A stretch of DNA of 5,211 nt, from positions 1 to 5,211 of the forward strand of contig JAOUJR010000145.1 in the NCBI GenBank assembly GCA_029883145.1, read 5' to 3'. A model generated the notes under the pieces. That model did not search any database. It was not told the DNA's origin and worked only from the letters and a program-made list of their open reading frames with translations. The stretch comes from Nitrospirota bacterium (GTDB lineage Bacteria; Nitrospirota; Thermodesulfovibrionia; Thermodesulfovibrionales; SM23-35). A program made the translations under genes and the position numbers. Shown one piece after another: positions 1 through 5,211 of this stretch; positions within the stretch are counted from its first letter, which is position 1, and each line of letters begins with the position of its first letter.

Positions 1-159
1 GAGAAAGGTCACAAGGCTTTCCTCAGTGACATACCCCAACTTTACAAGGGTCGTCCCGAGCCTCCCACCCTCTCTCCTCTGGAGATTCAGGGCCTCCTTC
101 AGTTGCTCCTCTGATATGGCTTTAGATGCTATCAGAAGCTGACCTAACTTAACAGGCAT
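1..159 (-). CDS. pilB: N-terminal fragment of a PilB/GspE-family ATPase (MshEN-type domain)
   Basis: Only the first 53 codons are in the window; the gene runs off the left edge. The start is ATG at 159-157. The visible protein begins MPVKLGQLLIAS and continues with ISEEQLKEAL (15-24), then GGRLGTTLVKLGYVTEESL (31-49). This paired 'LGxLL...ITxEQLxxAL...GxRLGxxLVxLGYVTEExL' pattern is the MshEN domain (GSPII_E N-terminal), which begins type IV pilus extension ATPases (PilB), type II secretion ATPases (GspE) and MshE. In characterised members it binds cyclic di-GMP. The Walker A/B ATPase core that would prove the assignment lies outside the window, and stand-alone MshEN proteins also exist, so the symbol is tentative. 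No Shine-Dalgarno sequence is visible: the 20 bases upstream are almost all A and T. The gene is divergent from the Toprim gene at 330. Confidence 0.75.
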   Translation of the reverse strand, partial: MPVKLGQLLIASKAISEEQLKEALNLQRREGGRLGTTLVKLGYVTEESLVTFL

Positions 160-165
160 ATTTTT

Positions 166-194
166 AAAATATATTAAAATATAATGAATGTCAA
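166..194 (-). promoter_or_regulatory. Candidate sigma-70 promoter for the pilB-like gene
   Basis: Read on the minus strand, a perfect TTGACA (-35, positions 194-189) is followed by a 17-base spacer and TATTTT (-10, positions 171-166), in very AT-rich surroundings. The expected start of transcription, about 7 bases past the -10, falls at or next to the A of the ATG at 159. The mRNA would therefore have almost no 5' leader, which fits the absence of a ribosome-binding site. The -10 matches TATAAT at only 4 of 6 positions, so the exact transcription start is inferred. Confidence 0.5.
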
Positions 195-254
195 CTTAAT
201 GTATTTCTTGAGAGAAAATGTCATTAAATAGATAGATTCATTAGACTTTAGAAT

Positions 255-281
255 TTGACGCAAATTGACCACAAATATGTT
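255..281 (+). promoter_or_regulatory. Weak candidate promoter for the Toprim-yraN pair
   Basis: TTGACG (255-260) could act as a -35 with TATGTT (276-281) as the -10, but the spacer is only 15 bases. A second TTGACC follows at 265-270 without a good -10 at 16-18 bases. Some promoter for the plus-strand pair is expected in the 160-329 gap, because the gene to the left is divergent. These are the best matches I can see and they are not strong. Confidence 0.2.
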
Positions 282-329
282 AGGATAAATCACTTAATTT
301 AATAATGAAAACTGGAGAAGCTTTCAGAG

Positions 330-738
330 ATGAACAGGGAAAGGGATATACTTTCACCAGATGATATCGAAAGAGCAGAGAGGTTAAGAGAGGTCATTGA
401 AAAATTATCCGAGATAAATAAAACAATACCCATCCTTGTAGAGGGTAAAAAAGACGCAGATGCCTTAAGAACGCTCGGTCTTGTTGGCGAGATTATCACC
501 GTTCACAGGGGAAAGAGCATCTACGATTTTTGTTTAGATATTTCAGAGAGATTCCACAGGGTTATTATTCTCCCCGATTGGGATAAGACAGGTGAAAACC
601 TCAATAAGGCCCTTTCAATGCACCTCAGAGGTCATTACGAAGAGTATTCTTCTTTCAGAGAACTTTTAAAGATCCTCTGTCAAAAGGAGATTAAAGACAT
701 AGAAGGGATACCAACGCTTCTCAGGAGGCTTGAAGGAG

Positions 739-758
<20 letters not shown>
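330..758 (+). CDS. Small stand-alone Toprim-domain protein
   Basis: A 142-residue protein that is essentially one Toprim fold, the metal-binding catalytic domain shared by topoisomerases, DnaG primases, OLD nucleases and RNase M5. After a charged helical N-terminus (about 1-31) comes PILVEGKKDADALRTLG (34-50), which carries the motif I glutamate E38 followed by GKKD. The second acidic motif is VIILPDWDKTG (78-88), with D83, D85 and G88 in the DxD...G arrangement. Both motifs look intact, so metal-dependent phosphoryl chemistry is plausible. The size and C-terminal helix (around KEIKDIEGIPTLLRRL, 118-133) resemble the small UPF0292-like Toprim proteins found mainly in archaea and some bacteria, whose function is not established. 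It could equally be an RNase M5-like or primase-like offshoot. An in-frame stop at 306-308 and no other ATG fix the start at 330. The nearest Shine-Dalgarno-like sequence is GGAG at 314-317, 12 bases away, which is rather far. Its end overlaps yraN by 20 bases. Confidence 0.85.
723..728 (+). promoter_or_regulatory. Ribosome-binding site deciding the yraN start
   Basis: AGGAGG lies within the Toprim gene (encoding part of its RRLEG segment), 10 bases before ATG 739. It would be too close to serve the in-frame TTG at 730, so it supports the ATG. A second AAGGAG directly abuts the ATG and is unlikely to be used for it. Confidence 0.6.
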
Positions 759-2059
<1,301 letters not shown>

Positions 2060-2091
2060 TTAGAAAATGCCTCTTTCTGTTATTGTCTTCA

Positions 2092-2108
2092 GTGTCTCAT
2101 TAAGACAC
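2092..2108 (-). promoter_or_regulatory. Small perfect hairpin in the galE leader region
   Basis: GTGTCT (2092-2097) and AGACAC (2103-2108) form a perfect 6-bp stem with a 5-base loop, about 33 bases upstream of the galE GTG. No T-run follows it on either strand, so it does not look like an intrinsic terminator. It would lie in the 5' leader of galE if transcription starts upstream or reads through from rplQ. Function unknown; a 6-bp stem can occur by chance. Confidence 0.3.
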
Positions 2109-2131
2109 ATTCGTTTCATGAAATGTTTTAT

Positions 2132-2168
2132 AGTGTAATAACTTATTTGACTTGCCAGTGTAAAAGCT
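2132..2168. repeat. Degenerate 12-bp direct repeat between rplQ and galE
   Basis: AGTGTAATAACT (2132-2143) and AGTGTAAAAGCT (2157-2168) match at 10 of 12 positions and are spaced 25 bases apart start to start. The second copy just reaches the rplQ stop codon. A third AGTGT occurs at 2091-2095. They could be binding sites for a regulator of galE or simply AT-rich chance repeats. On the minus strand a TATAAA (2132-2127) overlaps the edge of one copy, but no convincing -35 lies upstream of it. Confidence 0.25.
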
Positions 2169-2586
2169 ATGTGGTTGTTTTCTTTGATTCTTTTTTCTCG
2201 GACTTTATGGCTTTAGGTTTCCTTATATTCTCGTAATCAATAAATTCAAGTACGGCCATTGGCGACGCATCCTTAACCCTGTTTCTTGTCTGTACAATCC
2301 TGAGGTATCCCCCGTTTCTTCCAGAAAATCTCGGTGCTATTTCGCTGAAGAGCTTTGAAATAACAACCCGATTAGGGATATAGGAAAGTGCAAGTCGCTT
2401 TGAGTGTAAATCTCCCTTAATACCAAGAGTGATTATTCTCTCAGCGATCTTCTTAGCTTCTTTTGCCTTTGCAACCGTTGTCTCAATCCTCTGGTGTTCA
2501 AAAAGGGACGCTACCAGTCCTCGTAAAAGGGCTTTTCTCTGGTTTGCAGTCCTCCCGAATAATCTGCCGTCAACTTTGTGCCGCAT
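2167..2586 (-). CDS. rplQ: 50S ribosomal protein L17 (bL17)
   Basis: A 139-residue large-subunit protein, bacteria-specific, located near the peptide exit tunnel. Family features are the N-terminal [20 protein letters not shown] (1-20), then LIxHxRIETT-like [20 protein letters not shown] (29-48) and the C-terminal [18 protein letters not shown] (86-103) and [14 protein letters not shown] at 2604 would add six residues, but the family begins MRH and GGAGGTG (2602-2596) is well placed for ATG 2586, so I use 2586. The last 18 or so residues form a lysine/serine/threonine-rich tail beyond the usual core, making it longer than E. coli L17 (127). The ATG lies inside rpoA: the two coding regions overlap by 17 bases (2570-2586), which argues for translational coupling of L17 to alpha. 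It is the last ribosomal gene of the operon; galE follows 107 bases downstream. Confidence 0.97.
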   Translation of the reverse strand: MRHKVDGRLFGRTANQRKALLRGLVASLFEHQRIETTVAKAKEAKKIAERIITLGIKGDLHSKRLALSYIPNRVVISKLFSEIAPRFSGRNGGYLRIVQTRNRVKDASPMAVLEFIDYENIRKPKAIKSEKKESKKTTT

Positions 2587-3622
2587 CTCGCTCAACACCT
2601 CCACTCAATGAAGCTACCTCCCTGTTAAGGGCATTCATATCAACTCTCATACCGAGACGAAGTCCCATAGAATGGAGTATATCCTTGATCTCGTTAAGGG
2701 ATTTTCGTCCAAAGTTCTTTGTCTTAAGCATCTCATGCTCTGTCTTTTGTACAAGATCAGCAATGGTTTTAATATTTGCATTCTTTAAACAGTTATACGA
2801 TCTTACAGAAAGTTCGAGTTCATCAACGCTTTTGAGAAGATTACTATTAAATACAGGATCCTCAATGATCGAATGAACCTCGCCTCCTTCCTCAACAGAA
2901 ATGGCTTCTTCTTGTTCCATTTCTTCTTCTAATATAAATAGATCCACATGCTCAATGATGATAGATGCAGCCTGTGAAACTGCTTTTACAGGTGTGATGC
3001 TCCCATCTGTCCATATCTCCATTACAAGCCTGTCGTAGTCTGTTGCCCTTCCAACTCTTGCCTTCTCAACAATGAAATTAACTTTCTTTATCGGCGTAAA
3101 AACTGAATCAACAGCAATCATATCCACAGAAAGGCCTTCCTCTTTATTTAATTCAGCAGGCATATATCCTTTGCCTTTCTTTATATGCATTTCAGTTTCA
3201 AATATGGCATCCTTATCTAATGTTGCGATAACCTGTTCGGGGTTAAGAACCTCAAAAGACGCATCCCCTTTTATATCGTCTCCTGTCACGTTCTTAGGGC
3301 CTTTCACCTTTATTGTCGCTATTTTCTTTCCGTCTGAGTAAAGCTTGAACCTGAGCTTCTTGAGATTCAGAATTATATCGATGATATCCTCTTTAATACC
3401 CTTTATTGTAGAGAACTCGTGGAGAGCACCTTGTATTTTAACTGCGGTGACTGCTGCTCCCTCAATAGAGGAAAGCAAAACTCTTCTGAGGGCATTCCCT
3501 ATGGTGGTACCAAAACCACGTTCCAAGGGATCTGCAATAAGCTTACCATACGTATTTGTAAGGGTCTCTTCATCAAACCTGATTTTTTCAGGTAGCTGAA
3601 AGCCTCTCTTTTTAAGATCCAT
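2570..3622 (-). CDS. rpoA: DNA-directed RNA polymerase alpha subunit
   Basis: A 350-residue alpha subunit, which dimerises to nucleate assembly of RNA polymerase and contacts activators and UP-element DNA. The N-terminal domain (about 1-232) shows [20 protein letters not shown] (31-50), the dimerisation and beta-contact region, then [15 protein letters not shown] (66-80), GKGYMPA (150-156) and [17 protein letters not shown] (187-203). An acidic linker follows (about 231-248, including EEEMEQEE). The C-terminal domain (about 254-325) has [12 protein letters not shown] (268-279), in which R274 and N277 correspond to the E. coli DNA-contacting R265 and N268, and [14 protein letters not shown] (303-316), the helix-hairpin-helix. 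About 25 residues after LGM at 323-325 form a non-conserved tail, part of why it exceeds E. coli alpha (329). ATG 3622 has AGGAGG five bases upstream. An 86-base gap separates it from rpsD, and its end overlaps rplQ. Confidence 0.98.
   Translation of the reverse strand: MDLKKRGFQLPEKIRFDEETLTNTYGKLIADPLERGFGTTIGNALRRVLLSSIEGAAVTAVKIQGALHEFSTIKGIKEDIIDIILNLKKLRFKLYSDGKKIATIKVKGPKNVTGDDIKGDASFEVLNPEQVIATLDKDAIFETEMHIKKGKGYMPAELNKEEGLSVDMIAVDSVFTPIKKVNFIVEKARVGRATDYDRLVMEIWTDGSITPVKAVSQAASIIIEHVDLFILEEEMEQEEAISVEEGGEVHSIIEDPVFNSNLLKSVDELELSVRSYNCLKNANIKTIADLVQKTEHEMLKTKNFGRKSLNEIKDILHSMGLRLGMRVDMNALNREVASLSGGVERDAAQS
2596..2602 (-). promoter_or_regulatory. rplQ ribosome-binding site inside rpoA
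   Basis: GGAGGTG on the minus strand (2602-2596) lies in the 3' coding end of rpoA (encoding GGVE residues), 9 bases before ATG 2586. Its position favours ATG 2586 over the in-frame GTG at 2604, which it touches. Confidence 0.65.
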
Positions 3623-3627
3623 AAAGG

Positions 3628-3633
3628 CCTCCT
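3628..3633 (-). promoter_or_regulatory. Strong rpoA ribosome-binding site
   Basis: AGGAGG on the minus strand (3633-3628), five bases before ATG 3622. Unlike the sites for rpsK, rpsD and rplQ it lies in non-coding sequence, so alpha can be initiated independently of translation of rpsD. Confidence 0.75.
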
Positions 3634-3662
3634 CTGCCTCTTTTTTGATTTAAGTAATAAAT

Positions 3663-3696
3663 CTAAAAACGAGAAATAGTGAAAATGTTACTTCTC
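3663..3696 (-). terminator. Weak hairpin plus T-run between rpsD and rpoA
   Basis: On the minus strand GAGAAGTA (3696-3689) can pair with TATTTCTC (3678-3671), giving an 8-bp stem with one G-U pair and a 10-base loop. GTTTTTAG follows directly. This has the layout of an intrinsic terminator but is AT-rich and has only five consecutive T residues, so any termination would be partial. It could lower rpoA-rplQ transcription relative to the ribosomal genes upstream, or be an mRNA processing site, or chance structure in an AT-rich gap. Confidence 0.3.
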
Positions 3697-3708
3697 ACTT
3701 CTTGTTTC

Positions 3709-4335
3709 TTATTTAGAGTATAGTTCTACTATGAGTTTCTCCTGTACGAGAAGCTGTATTTCATCCCTCGAAGGAACATGGAGAACCTTACCCTTAAAGT
3801 TTGCACTGTCAAGTTCAACCCATGCAGGTATTCCTCTATGCTCAACCTTTGAAAGGCTATCAATAATCTCCGGTATATCCCTGCTCGCTTCATCGACTTC
3901 TACTAAGTCTCCCCCTTTCACTATATATGAAGGAAGATTTACCTTTTTCCCATTTACGCGGAAATGACCGTGACTGATAAGCTGTCTCGCCTTACGCCTG
4001 TTCGATGTAAAACCCATGCGATATGCCACATTATCAAGACGACTCTCAAGAAGCTGAAGAAGCATCTCTCCTGTAATCCCTTTACTTCTTTCAGCCTCAT
4101 GGAAATACCTCCTGAATTGTCTTTCAACAAGTCCATACGTCTTTCTGACCTTCTGTTTTTCTCTGAGTTGAAGCCCGTAATCAGATAATTTCCTATAACC
4201 CTGTCCATGATGTCCTGGAGGGTATTTTCTTCTCTCCACAGCACATTTCTCTGTATAACATCTATCACCCTTAAGAAAAAGTTTTTCTCCTTCCCTGCGG
4301 CAAATCCTGCATAAAGCTCCGGTATATCTTGCCAT
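3709..4335 (-). CDS. rpsD: 30S ribosomal protein S4 (uS4), zinc-binding type
   Basis: A 208-residue primary 16S rRNA-binding protein that nucleates the 30S body. In many bacteria it is also a translational repressor of the alpha operon and part of the ribosomal mRNA-unwinding entry site. The N-terminus holds four cysteines, C9, C12, C26 and C31 (C-x2-C-x13-C-x4-C), the zinc-binding form known from Thermus S4 and lost in many others. YPPGHHGQ (38-45), [13 protein letters not shown] (57-69) and ERQFRRYF (71-78) are family signatures. The S4 RNA-binding domain runs about 98-150 ([33 protein letters not shown]). The C-terminus ends KLIVELYSK, as usual. ATG 4335 immediately follows the rpsK stop (TAAATG), and AGGAGGAGGG ends five bases upstream, so translation is probably coupled to S11. 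An 86-base gap follows before rpoA. Confidence 0.98.
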   Translation of the reverse strand: MARYTGALCRICRREGEKLFLKGDRCYTEKCAVERRKYPPGHHGQGYRKLSDYGLQLREKQKVRKTYGLVERQFRRYFHEAERSKGITGEMLLQLLESRLDNVAYRMGFTSNRRKARQLISHGHFRVNGKKVNLPSYIVKGGDLVEVDEASRDIPEIIDSLSKVEHRGIPAWVELDSANFKGKVLHVPSRDEIQLLVQEKLIVELYSK

Positions 4336-4722
4336 TTATACCCTCCTCCTTTTCGGAGGCCTACAACCGTTATGAGGAACAGGGGTTACATCTTTTATAA
4401 GGTTAATCTCCAGACCTGTTGCCTGAAGTGCTCTGATAGCAGACTCTCTTCCTGCGCCAGGACCTTTTACAAAAATATCAATCTGTTTCATACCTGAGTC
4501 TATTGCCTTCTTTGCTGCAGTAGCAGCTGCCATCTGTGCTGCATAGGGGGTACCTTTCCTTGAGCCTTTGAATCCTAAATTACCCGCACTTGACCAGGTG
4601 ATCACATTACCGCTCGTGTCAGTTATCGTTACTATTGTGTTATTAAATGTAGCCTGAATATGAGCTGCTCCATAAGTAATATTCCTTTTCTCTTTCTTGA
4701 CACCTTTCTTTCTTTGAGCCAT
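4336..4722 (-). CDS. rpsK: 30S ribosomal protein S11 (uS11)
   Basis: A 128-residue platform protein of the small subunit, contacting 16S rRNA near the mRNA exit and the Shine-Dalgarno helix. It is near-canonical throughout: a basic N-terminus ([10 protein letters not shown]), [18 protein letters not shown] (18-35), [20 protein letters not shown] (43-62), [16 protein letters not shown] (84-99) and [15 protein letters not shown] (114-128). The N118-G119 pair corresponds to the site where E. coli S11 carries an isoaspartate. ATG 4722 begins four bases after the rpsM stop. AGGAGG (4737-4732) lies nine bases upstream, inside the last rpsM codons. The stop codon abuts the rpsD ATG. Confidence 0.98.
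   Translation of the reverse strand: MAQRKKGVKKEKRNITYGAAHIQATFNNTIVTITDTSGNVITWSSAGNLGFKGSRKGTPYAAQMAAATAAKKAIDSGMKQIDIFVKGPGAGRESAIRALQATGLEINLIKDVTPVPHNGCRPPKRRRV
4341..4350 (-). promoter_or_regulatory. rpsD ribosome-binding site encoded by the S11 tail
   Basis: AGGAGGAGGG on the minus strand (4350-4341) ends five bases before ATG 4335. The same bases are the AGG AGG AGG codons for the conserved Arg-Arg-Arg of the S11 C-terminus (PPKRRRV), so one stretch serves protein and ribosome binding at once. Confidence 0.75.
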
Positions 4723-4726
4723 TCAG

Positions 4727-5101
4727 TTATGCCTCCTTCTTCCTGCCAACGGCTGCCCTCCTCGGGCCCTTGCGAGTTCGAGCATTTGTCTTAGTCCTCT
4801 GACCCCTTACAGGGAGACCTAAACGATGTCTCAGTCCTCTGTAAGAGCCTATATCGATAAGTCTTTTTATTCCCATGGATATATCACGCCGTAAATCGCC
4901 TTCAACCCTATAATCTCTGTCTATTATCGTCCTTATTTTTACGATATCTTCATTAGAAAGGTCTTTTACCCGCGTGTCAGGGTTCACCTTTGTCTCGGAC
5001 AATATCCTGTGCGAAGTTGTCCTCCCTATACCAAATATCCTTGTCAGGCCTATCTCTACACGCTCGTTTTTAGGTAAATCAACTCCTGCAATTCTTGCCA
5101 A
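4727..5101 (-). CDS. rpsM: 30S ribosomal protein S13 (uS13), TTG start
   Basis: A 124-residue protein of the 30S head that forms intersubunit bridges and contacts the P-site tRNA through its basic tail. Signatures are [20 protein letters not shown] (1-20), [14 protein letters not shown] (21-34), the helix around [14 protein letters not shown] (48-61), and [20 protein letters not shown] (85-104), then [10 protein letters not shown]. The start codon is TTG (5101-5099). It is fixed by the conserved ARIAGVDLP beginning right after it, by an in-frame TGA at 5119-5117 with no ATG between, and by AGGAGGG five bases upstream. A TTG start in a highly expressed ribosomal gene is uncommon and may set its translation level. 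rpmJ ends 55 bases upstream and rpsK starts four bases downstream. Confidence 0.98.
   Translation of the reverse strand: MARIAGVDLPKNERVEIGLTRIFGIGRTTSHRILSETKVNPDTRVKDLSNEDIVKIRTIIDRDYRVEGDLRRDISMGIKRLIDIGSYRGLRHRLGLPVRGQRTKTNARTRKGPRRAAVGRKKEA
4732..4737 (-). promoter_or_regulatory. rpsK ribosome-binding site inside rpsM
   Basis: AGGAGG on the minus strand (4737-4732), nine bases before ATG 4722, formed by the AAG GAG GCA codons at the end of rpsM. The ribosome finishing S13 would cover this site, consistent with coupled translation. Confidence 0.65.
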
Positions 5102-5106
5102 TTTAT

Positions 5107-5113
5107 CCCTCCT
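5107..5113 (-). promoter_or_regulatory. Strong ribosome-binding site compensating the rpsM TTG start
   Basis: AGGAGGG on the minus strand (5113-5107), five bases before TTG 5101. The long anti-16S complementarity and optimal spacing help confirm the non-ATG start. Confidence 0.75.
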
Positions 5114-5156
5114 CTGTCAGTTCAGAGATTCTTTCACTCATAACTTTTAACTGTTT

Positions 5157-5211
5157 TTAACCCTGTCTCTGTTTATGCCTTGGGTTATCACATATAACCC
5201 TTATAACACCC
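5157..5211 (-). CDS. rpmJ: 3' end of 50S ribosomal protein L36 (bL36)
   Basis: The last 17 codons and the TAA stop (5159-5157) are in the window; the gene runs off the right edge. The visible end, GVIRVICDNPRHKQRQG, is the L36 C-terminus. It includes the third cysteine and the histidine of the zinc site (C-x4-H in CDNPRH) and the usual KQRQG end, so this is the zinc-binding form. The order rpmJ-rpsM-rpsK-rpsD-rpoA-rplQ is the standard bacterial arrangement and supports the call; infA or secY-side genes would be expected beyond the edge. Confidence 0.93.
   Translation of the reverse strand, partial: GVIRVICDNPRHKQRQG

Noticed and set aside
305..364. A 19-codon plus-strand reading frame starting at ATG 305, overlapping the Toprim gene start
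   Set aside because: No ribosome-binding site, no recognisable product, and it lies in another frame over the real N-terminus; treated as chance.
2092..2108. Hairpin as an intrinsic terminator for rplQ or the alpha operon
   Set aside because: The stem is only 6 bp and no T-run follows on the minus strand, so it lacks the second half of a terminator.
2114..2123. Palindrome TTTCATGAAA as an operator
   Set aside because: A 10-bp palindrome in AT-rich DNA is common by chance and it is not repeated elsewhere in the window.
2147..2152. Plus-strand TTGACT as a -35 element
   Set aside because: No acceptable -10 follows and there is no plus-strand gene downstream for it to drive.
5118..5153. CAGTT/AACTG inverted repeat in the rpmJ-rpsM gap, considered as an S4-binding regulatory structure
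   Set aside because: The stem is only 5 bp with a loop of about 26 bases. I cannot recognise the S4 pseudoknot known upstream of rpsM in E. coli or Bacillus.

Overview
The window is an ordinary bacterial chromosomal segment. On the minus strand it carries most of the alpha ribosomal-protein operon, in the order rpmJ (3' end only), rpsM, rpsK, rpsD, rpoA, rplQ (positions 5211 down to 2167), followed on the same strand by a galE-type sugar epimerase gene (2059-1067). The left quarter holds a plus-strand pair, a small Toprim-domain protein and a YraN/UPF0102 nuclease-like protein (330-1089). At the left edge is the 5' end of a minus-strand gene whose product begins with an MshEN-type domain, as in PilB/GspE ATPases. 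I see no tRNA, rRNA, CRISPR array, insertion sequence or phage gene.

The gene content and order are typical of bacteria, not archaea. The base composition is moderately AT-rich and arginine is often encoded by AGA/AGG. S4 and L36 are both of the zinc-binding (cysteine-retaining) type. Together with the PilB-like ATPase, this fits a Gram-negative anaerobe or thermotolerant lineage such as Nitrospirota or a deltaproteobacterium-like group. That placement is a guess from gene style, not a sequence match.

The alpha operon is very compact. rpsM-rpsK are 4 bases apart, rpsK-rpsD touch as TAAATG, and rpoA-rplQ overlap by 17 bases. At each of these three junctions a strong purine-rich ribosome-binding site lies in the 3' coding end of the upstream gene, so translational coupling is likely. 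rpsM starts with TTG. The only real gaps are rpmJ-rpsM (55 bases), rpsD-rpoA (86 bases, with a weak hairpin and T-run) and rplQ-galE (107 bases, with a small hairpin and a degenerate direct repeat). The products are 30S proteins S13, S11 and S4, 50S proteins L17 and L36, and the alpha subunit of RNA polymerase.

The Toprim and YraN genes overlap by 20 bases and are probably one transcription unit. YraN and galE are convergent and overlap by 23 bases at their 3' ends. The 170-base gap at 160-329 separates the divergent pilB-like and Toprim genes. It carries a good sigma-70-like promoter for the pilB-like gene, placed so close to its ATG that the transcript may be leaderless. No previously undescribed system is evident. 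The least characterised element is the overlapping Toprim/YraN pair.
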